A DNA stretch of 64,000 bases from Notamacropus eugenii (lineage: Eukaryota; Chordata; Mammalia; Diprotodontia; Macropodidae): NCBI RefSeq assembly GCF_028372415.1, contig NC_092872.1, positions 548,202,205-548,266,204 on the forward strand. Reading direction: 5' to 3'. The notes beneath the pieces are model-generated. The model worked only from the letters and a program-made list of their open reading frames with translations. It was not told where the DNA came from and did not search any database. The translations under genes were made by a program, and so were the position numbers. Below are positions 63,540-64,000 of this stretch, piece after piece; the first letter of the stretch is position 1, and each line of letters begins with the position of its first letter.

Positions 63540-64000
63540 TCTTTAAAAAGAATCCAAGTTGATTGATTTCTCTGTGTGGTCTTTTGGCATTTCCTCCTTT
63601 CTCTATTTATCAGATCATTTCTGCTTCTATTTTCAGAATTTTATTCTTTCCATACTTCTTAGACTGATTTTTCCTGCAGGATATTAAGCCCATTGTAGCC
63701 GATTCTTTATTTGGACACTTTAAAAACCAGACTTCCCCAAATCTTGAATCCACATTAGACTATGCCTAGTTTTCCTCTCTTCTGTCAAGAACTCTATGAT
63801 AAACGAGTGGTCACTTGACTCTAGGGTACCTATCATTTCTACTTTAGCAGACCTTTGTTGGTCAGAATCAGGTCCAGAATAGCAGATGCCCTTCTCCTTT
63901 CCTCCACTTTTTGAAGACCATAGTATTTTTTAGAGACAAGTAATCTAAGATTGATTAGCTGTTTTGTTTTTGGCACAAGAAAATTTTTGTCATATAGTTT
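63540..64000. other. Unassigned, possibly ancient repeat
   Basis: 'gagtggtcacttgactctag' and 'gtcagaatcaggtccagaat' feel like an old interspersed element, perhaps another minus-strand CR1/L3 part, but I cannot place them. Confidence 0.35.

Overview
The base composition (AT-rich), the absence of any long open frame and the type of interspersed repeat point to nuclear DNA of a marsupial. The diagnostic elements are marsupial-style L1 3' ends, tRNA-derived SINEs with a BovB/RTE-like tail, MIR/THER1-type CORE-SINEs, L2, and a large old population of CR1/L3-clade LINEs. The species cannot be fixed from the sequence alone. I found no intact protein-coding gene, no tRNA or rRNA gene and no prokaryotic feature. 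The window reads as intergenic or intronic DNA in which about half or more of the bases can be assigned to decayed repeats.

Layout. 1-9 kb: MIR, THER1 and L2 fragments, one A-tailed SINE with target-site duplications, and a 1.25-kb 5'-truncated L1 on the minus strand (6665-7912) that still encodes the C-terminus of ORF2. 9-15 kb: three candidate LTR-like blocks with TATA-like and poly(A)-signal motifs, plus MIRs. 15-20 kb: an L2, an L1-type 3' UTR, an old L1 split by a microsatellite and a SINE, and a younger L1 with a 12-nt target-site duplication. 21.5-23.7 kb: a 315-bp block present twice with no difference visible by eye, one copy sitting inside a MIR and followed by an 85-bp tandem partial copy. 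24-31 kb: L2, MIR, two RTE-tailed SINEs with duplications, and a 740-bp degenerate CATG/ATCA-rich tract. 32-46 kb: CR1/L3 fragments on both strands, repeatedly interrupted by L1, L2, SINE and hAT insertions, including three ~200-bp hAT-type elements within 2.1 kb, each flanked by an 8-bp near-duplication. 46-50 kb: a GATA/GACA microsatellite and more SINEs. 50.2-53.6 kb: a CR1/L3 element with reverse-transcriptase homology carrying several nested insertions. 55.5-56.8 kb: a processed pseudogene of ESD (S-formylglutathione hydrolase, esterase D). 57-64 kb: L2, SINEs, a short CR1 fragment, a near-perfect 36-bp inverted repeat and a TATATAGACATA-type minisatellite.

There is no set of genes acting together. 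The interest lies in insertion chronology, LINE/SINE partnership, small duplications and the pseudogene. Family names are from recognition by eye; RepeatMasker with a marsupial library would settle them.
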